Positions 62,512 through 64,000 of a stretch of DNA of 64,000 nucleotides are shown here, one piece after another (within the stretch, counting starts at the first letter, position 1; every line of letters starts with the position of its first letter). The position numbers were made by a program, and so were the translations under genes. Source of the DNA: Maridesulfovibrio hydrothermalis AM13 = DSM 14728. GTDB taxonomy: Bacteria > Desulfobacterota > Desulfovibrionia > Desulfovibrionales > Desulfovibrionaceae. The stretch is from contig NC_020055.1 of NCBI RefSeq assembly GCF_000331025.1, positions 1,954,370 to 2,018,369 on the forward strand. The letters run 5' to 3'. Below the pieces are notes generated by a model. The model saw nothing but the letters and a program-made list of their open reading frames with translations. It was not told the origin of the DNA and did no database searches.

Positions 62512-62585
62512 TACCTTCATTCTTTTGTTGAACTAATATCGAAAACAGGCCTCGTCAGAACCAACTGACGGGGCCTTTTCGATTT
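62512..62585 (+). ncRNA. Putative sigma-54-dependent small RNA 1
   Basis: About 74 nt from the predicted start to a T-run. The first 36 nt (62512-62547) are identical in unit 2, unstructured by eye and pyrimidine-rich at the 5' end (ACCTTC could pair with GAAGGU-like ribosome sites). A 12-bp stem (62547-62558 with 62565-62576, loop of 6) follows, ending in TTTT. Flanking ATCGAAAA/TTTTCGAT can extend the stem. No reading frame is preserved between the copies. Family not recognised. Confidence 0.72.
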
Positions 62586-62612
62586 TCTAAAGCTGAAATG
62601 GAATGAATTGGG

Positions 62613-62680
62613 TGTATAAAATATTTAACCCGTAACCCAGTTAATTAGCGAAAAAGGCTAACGGGGTATAAAAAGTTGTA
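62613..62680 (+). promoter_or_regulatory. Conserved upstream activator block, unit 2
   Basis: Same anchors as unit 1 at an offset of 284 bp, with TATAAAA at 62615 and 62667. TTAGC-GAAAAAG-GCTAA (62645-62661) also forms an inverted repeat here. Distance to its promoter is the same as in unit 1. Confidence 0.6.
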
Positions 62681-62769
62681 CTTTTTTTTGATTGCTCGGG
62701 GAAACGTGTCTTGAGTGATAATTGTTGAATTACAGTATGTTAAGCTCTTTCTGGCGCTGTATTTATTTT

Positions 62770-62787
62770 TGGCACGCCAGTTGCTAT
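62770..62787 (+). promoter_or_regulatory. Consensus sigma-54 promoter, unit 2
   Basis: The same 18 bases as in unit 1 (TGGCACG-CCAG-TTGCTAT), preceded by the same T-rich stretch. Predicted start about 62796. Confidence 0.85.
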
Positions 62788-62795
62788 GTTTAAAC

Positions 62796-62870
62796 TACCT
62801 TCATTCTTTTGTTGAACTAATATCGAAAACAAGCCCTGCCAGTCCCAACTGGCGGGGCTTTTCGATTTTT
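62796..62870 (+). ncRNA. Putative sigma-54-dependent small RNA 2
   Basis: About 75 nt. The 36-nt 5' part (62796-62831) is identical to RNA 1. The terminator stem (62832-62843 with 62848-62859, 4-nt loop, then TTTTCGATTTTT) has different bases from RNA 1 but full pairing, so changes are compensatory. A 62-codon frame overlapping it (62715-62903) is absent in unit 1 and is not taken as a gene. Confidence 0.72.
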
Positions 62871-62879
62871 AAGGGGGGA

Positions 62880-63228
62880 GTGCTGTCTGTTACGTCTCTT
62901 TAAGACATAAAAATACAGATTCTGATTTTTCCCTGTTTTGTAAAGATGAAACGAAGTCGTCACCAGAACGCCGATGAATTCTGTGTTTATGTGTTGTAGT
63001 CTTATCTTTCACGGCTAATTTTAAGTTTATAATTCTACTCTTGTTACTACCAAAAAACGCAGTTTAAATTATTGAACTTAATTTGGAGTCTTTTGAAACG
63101 AAAAACGGCTGGAAAAAAAATCGTATTCTCTTGTCATGAAACGGCATTCAAGGTAATGATCATAAATGATTGTCAGTTGTATTCATGTTTAACGGGTTTA
63201 CGTAATATTAAATTCAAGGCTGTTCTTT
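62880..63228. other. Non-coding region between RNA unit 2 and the NUDIX gene
   Basis: About 350 bp of AT-rich sequence. I see no supported gene, no clear promoter and no strong hairpin. It should contain the promoter for the NUDIX/glgA unit. Confidence 0.5.
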
Positions 63229-63708
63229 ATGGTTCTCTCAAAACCCTGTCCTCATTGCGGAAAGGATGTAGTCCATTACCGCAATCCTGTTCCTACTGTT
63301 GATATAGTTATATATGATCCTGTGCGCGGTGTTGTTTTGATTGAACGGAAAAATCCTCCGCTCGGCTGGGCGCTGCCGGGAGGGTTTGTTGATTACGGGG
63401 AAACTCTTGAACATGCAGCAGTGCGTGAAGCTAAAGAGGAAACAGGGCTTGAAGTAGTGCTTACCGGATTGGTCGGGGTTTACTCCATGCCTTGCAGAGA
63501 TGATAGGCAGCATACTATCAGTATAACATACAGTGCGGTAACCGGTGACCCGGAAAAGCTCATAGCCGGTGATGATGCCGGGGGGGCCGGATTTTTCAAG
63601 CTGGACGACCTGCCTGAACTTGTCTTTGATCATACAGACATTTTAAAAGATTTTTCATCAAATGTATTAAGGTTGCAAGCTCATGCCGCTATAGGCAATT
63701 CTGATTAA
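63229..63708 (+). CDS. NUDIX hydrolase with an N-terminal Cys pair
   Basis: 159 residues. The Nudix box [20 protein letters not shown] followed by ETGLEV is complete (G-x5-E-x7-R-E-x2-E-E-x-G). An N-terminal CPHCG half-knuckle resembles the zinc ribbon of NADH pyrophosphatase-type members, but a second Cys pair is missing. It hydrolyses a nucleoside diphosphate linked to another group; given the next gene (glgA), an ADP-sugar pyrophosphatase role is possible but unproven. AAGG lies 9 nt before ATG 63229. Confidence 0.87.
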   Translation: MVLSKPCPHCGKDVVHYRNPVPTVDIVIYDPVRGVVLIERKNPPLGWALPGGFVDYGETLEHAAVREAKEETGLEVVLTGLVGVYSMPCRDDRQHTISITYSAVTGDPEKLIAGDDAGGAGFFKLDDLPELVFDHTDILKDFSSNVLRLQAHAAIGNSD

Positions 63709-63738
63709 CAGAATAAAAATATTTATGGAGTCGGATCA

Positions 63739-64000
63739 GTGCACGAGGTTCTTTACGTAACATCTGAAATGTATCCTTTTTCCAAGACAGGCGGACTCGG
63801 TGATGTCATGGGAGCTTTGCCTCCTGCTATTAGTGGCAAAGGGGTTAATACCGCTGTCATAACTCCTTTTTACGGGCGTATGAATTTGGATGGTCATAAA
63901 TTGCGGCTGGTTTATTCCGATCTGCCGGTCGGATATCCCTGGCCATCCACTACCGCTGAAATATATCAGACTGAGTATGATGGTGTTTCAGTCTATTTTG
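63739..64000 (+). CDS. glgA: Glycogen/starch synthase, N-terminal part (cut by window edge)
   Basis: 87 codons visible from GTG 63739 (GGAG upstream), still open at base 64000. EVLYVTSEMYPFSKTGGLGD contains the ADP-glucose-binding KTGGLGDV motif of GT5 glycogen synthases, followed by VITPFYGRM. It extends alpha-1,4-glucan with ADP-glucose. It begins 30 nt after the NUDIX gene, so the two are likely co-transcribed. Confidence 0.92.
   Translation, partial: MHEVLYVTSEMYPFSKTGGLGDVMGALPPAISGKGVNTAVITPFYGRMNLDGHKLRLVYSDLPVGYPWPSTTAEIYQTEYDGVSVYF

Larger units (their letters stand above)
62329..62869 (+). repeat. Tandem duplication of a 284-bp regulatory-RNA unit
   Basis: Unit 1 (62329-62585) and unit 2 (62613-62869) align at a constant offset of 284 bp with no insertion or deletion at any anchor checked: TATAAAATATTT 62331/62615, CCCAG 62352/62636, TTAGCG 62361/62645, GGGTATAAAAA 62380/62664, TGGCACG 62486/62770 and the RNA 5' part 62512/62796. 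The spacers between (about 62400-62478 and 62684-62762) are not similar. Confidence 0.88.

Noticed and set aside
62715-62903. 62-codon frame overlapping RNA unit 2
   Set aside because: No equivalent frame in unit 1, it crosses promoter and terminator, and there is no ribosome site.
63072-63302. 76-codon frame before and into the NUDIX gene
   Set aside because: Overlaps the NUDIX start in another frame, with no ribosome site or family resemblance.
1-64000. tRNA, rRNA, CRISPR, insertion sequences, prophage or integration sites
   Set aside because: None recognised on reading both strands. The only long repeat is the 284-bp tandem unit near 62.5 kb.

Overview
The window looks like chromosomal DNA of a marine, sulfate-reducing member of the Desulfovibrionaceae (Maridesulfovibrio/Desulfovibrio type). 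This is inferred from gene content and style: moderate GC, many TTG starts, a cytoplasmic CbiK-type cobaltochelatase, a RACo-like ferredoxin/ASKHA protein, a chemotaxis kinase with a separate phosphotransfer protein, and several small proteins I associate with this family. I see no tRNA, rRNA, insertion sequence, CRISPR array or prophage. Almost all of the window is ordinary core genome, closely packed, with clear intrinsic terminators between convergent genes.

Layout. 1-7.6 kb: the end of an FAD dehydrogenase gene, a sugar transporter, and a sigma-54 activator (GAFTHA variant) followed by a large exported TPR protein. 7.6-13.6 kb: a MEMO-family gene, a hydantoinase-like gene, then an unknown gene coupled to bioD-bioA-bioB (biotin). 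13.7-15.1 kb: a PilZ protein and a TPR protein with a paralogue at 44.7 kb. 15.2-21.0 kb: a complete peptide ABC importer (dppABCDF-like). 21.2-24.7 kb: a chagasin-like lipoprotein, a TIGR03960-type radical SAM protein and a small unknown protein. 24.9-28.8 kb: an OFA-type transporter and acetyl-CoA synthetase, whose upstream regions share a CCGTTTAT element. 29.2-37.9 kb: glycosyltransferase, a two-gene unit of unknown function behind a sigma-54-like promoter, an aminotransferase, small proteins, YigZ, a flavoprotein, a second PilZ protein and an RNase H-fold nuclease. 38.1-47.3 kb: a methyltransferase-like protein, RhlE, MtaB, then yicC-remA-gmk-pyrF-TPR-recJ. 47.5-58.8 kb: a chemoreceptor; a minus-strand cluster of a RACo-like protein, an Rsm22-like protein, LipB, LipA and a DUF4242 protein; CbiK; and cheY-hpt(STAS)-cheA. 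59.0-64.0 kb: TrmH, a family-2 glycosyltransferase, TsaC, a 1.1 kb non-coding region, a NUDIX hydrolase and the start of glgA.

The most interesting part is the non-coding stretch at 62.3-62.87 kb. It holds two tandem units exactly 284 bp apart. Each has a conserved upstream block (about 68 bp), a poorly conserved spacer of unchanged length, a consensus sigma-54 promoter (TGGCACG-N4-TTGCT), a fully conserved 36-nt RNA 5' segment, and an intrinsic terminator whose stem differs in sequence but is preserved by paired changes. This is what twin sigma-54-dependent small RNAs, analogous in design to Vibrio Qrr RNAs, would look like. I do not recognise the family. A second regulatory signal is a phased array of five CCGTTTA-type sites upstream of acs, with related sites upstream of the neighbouring transporter.
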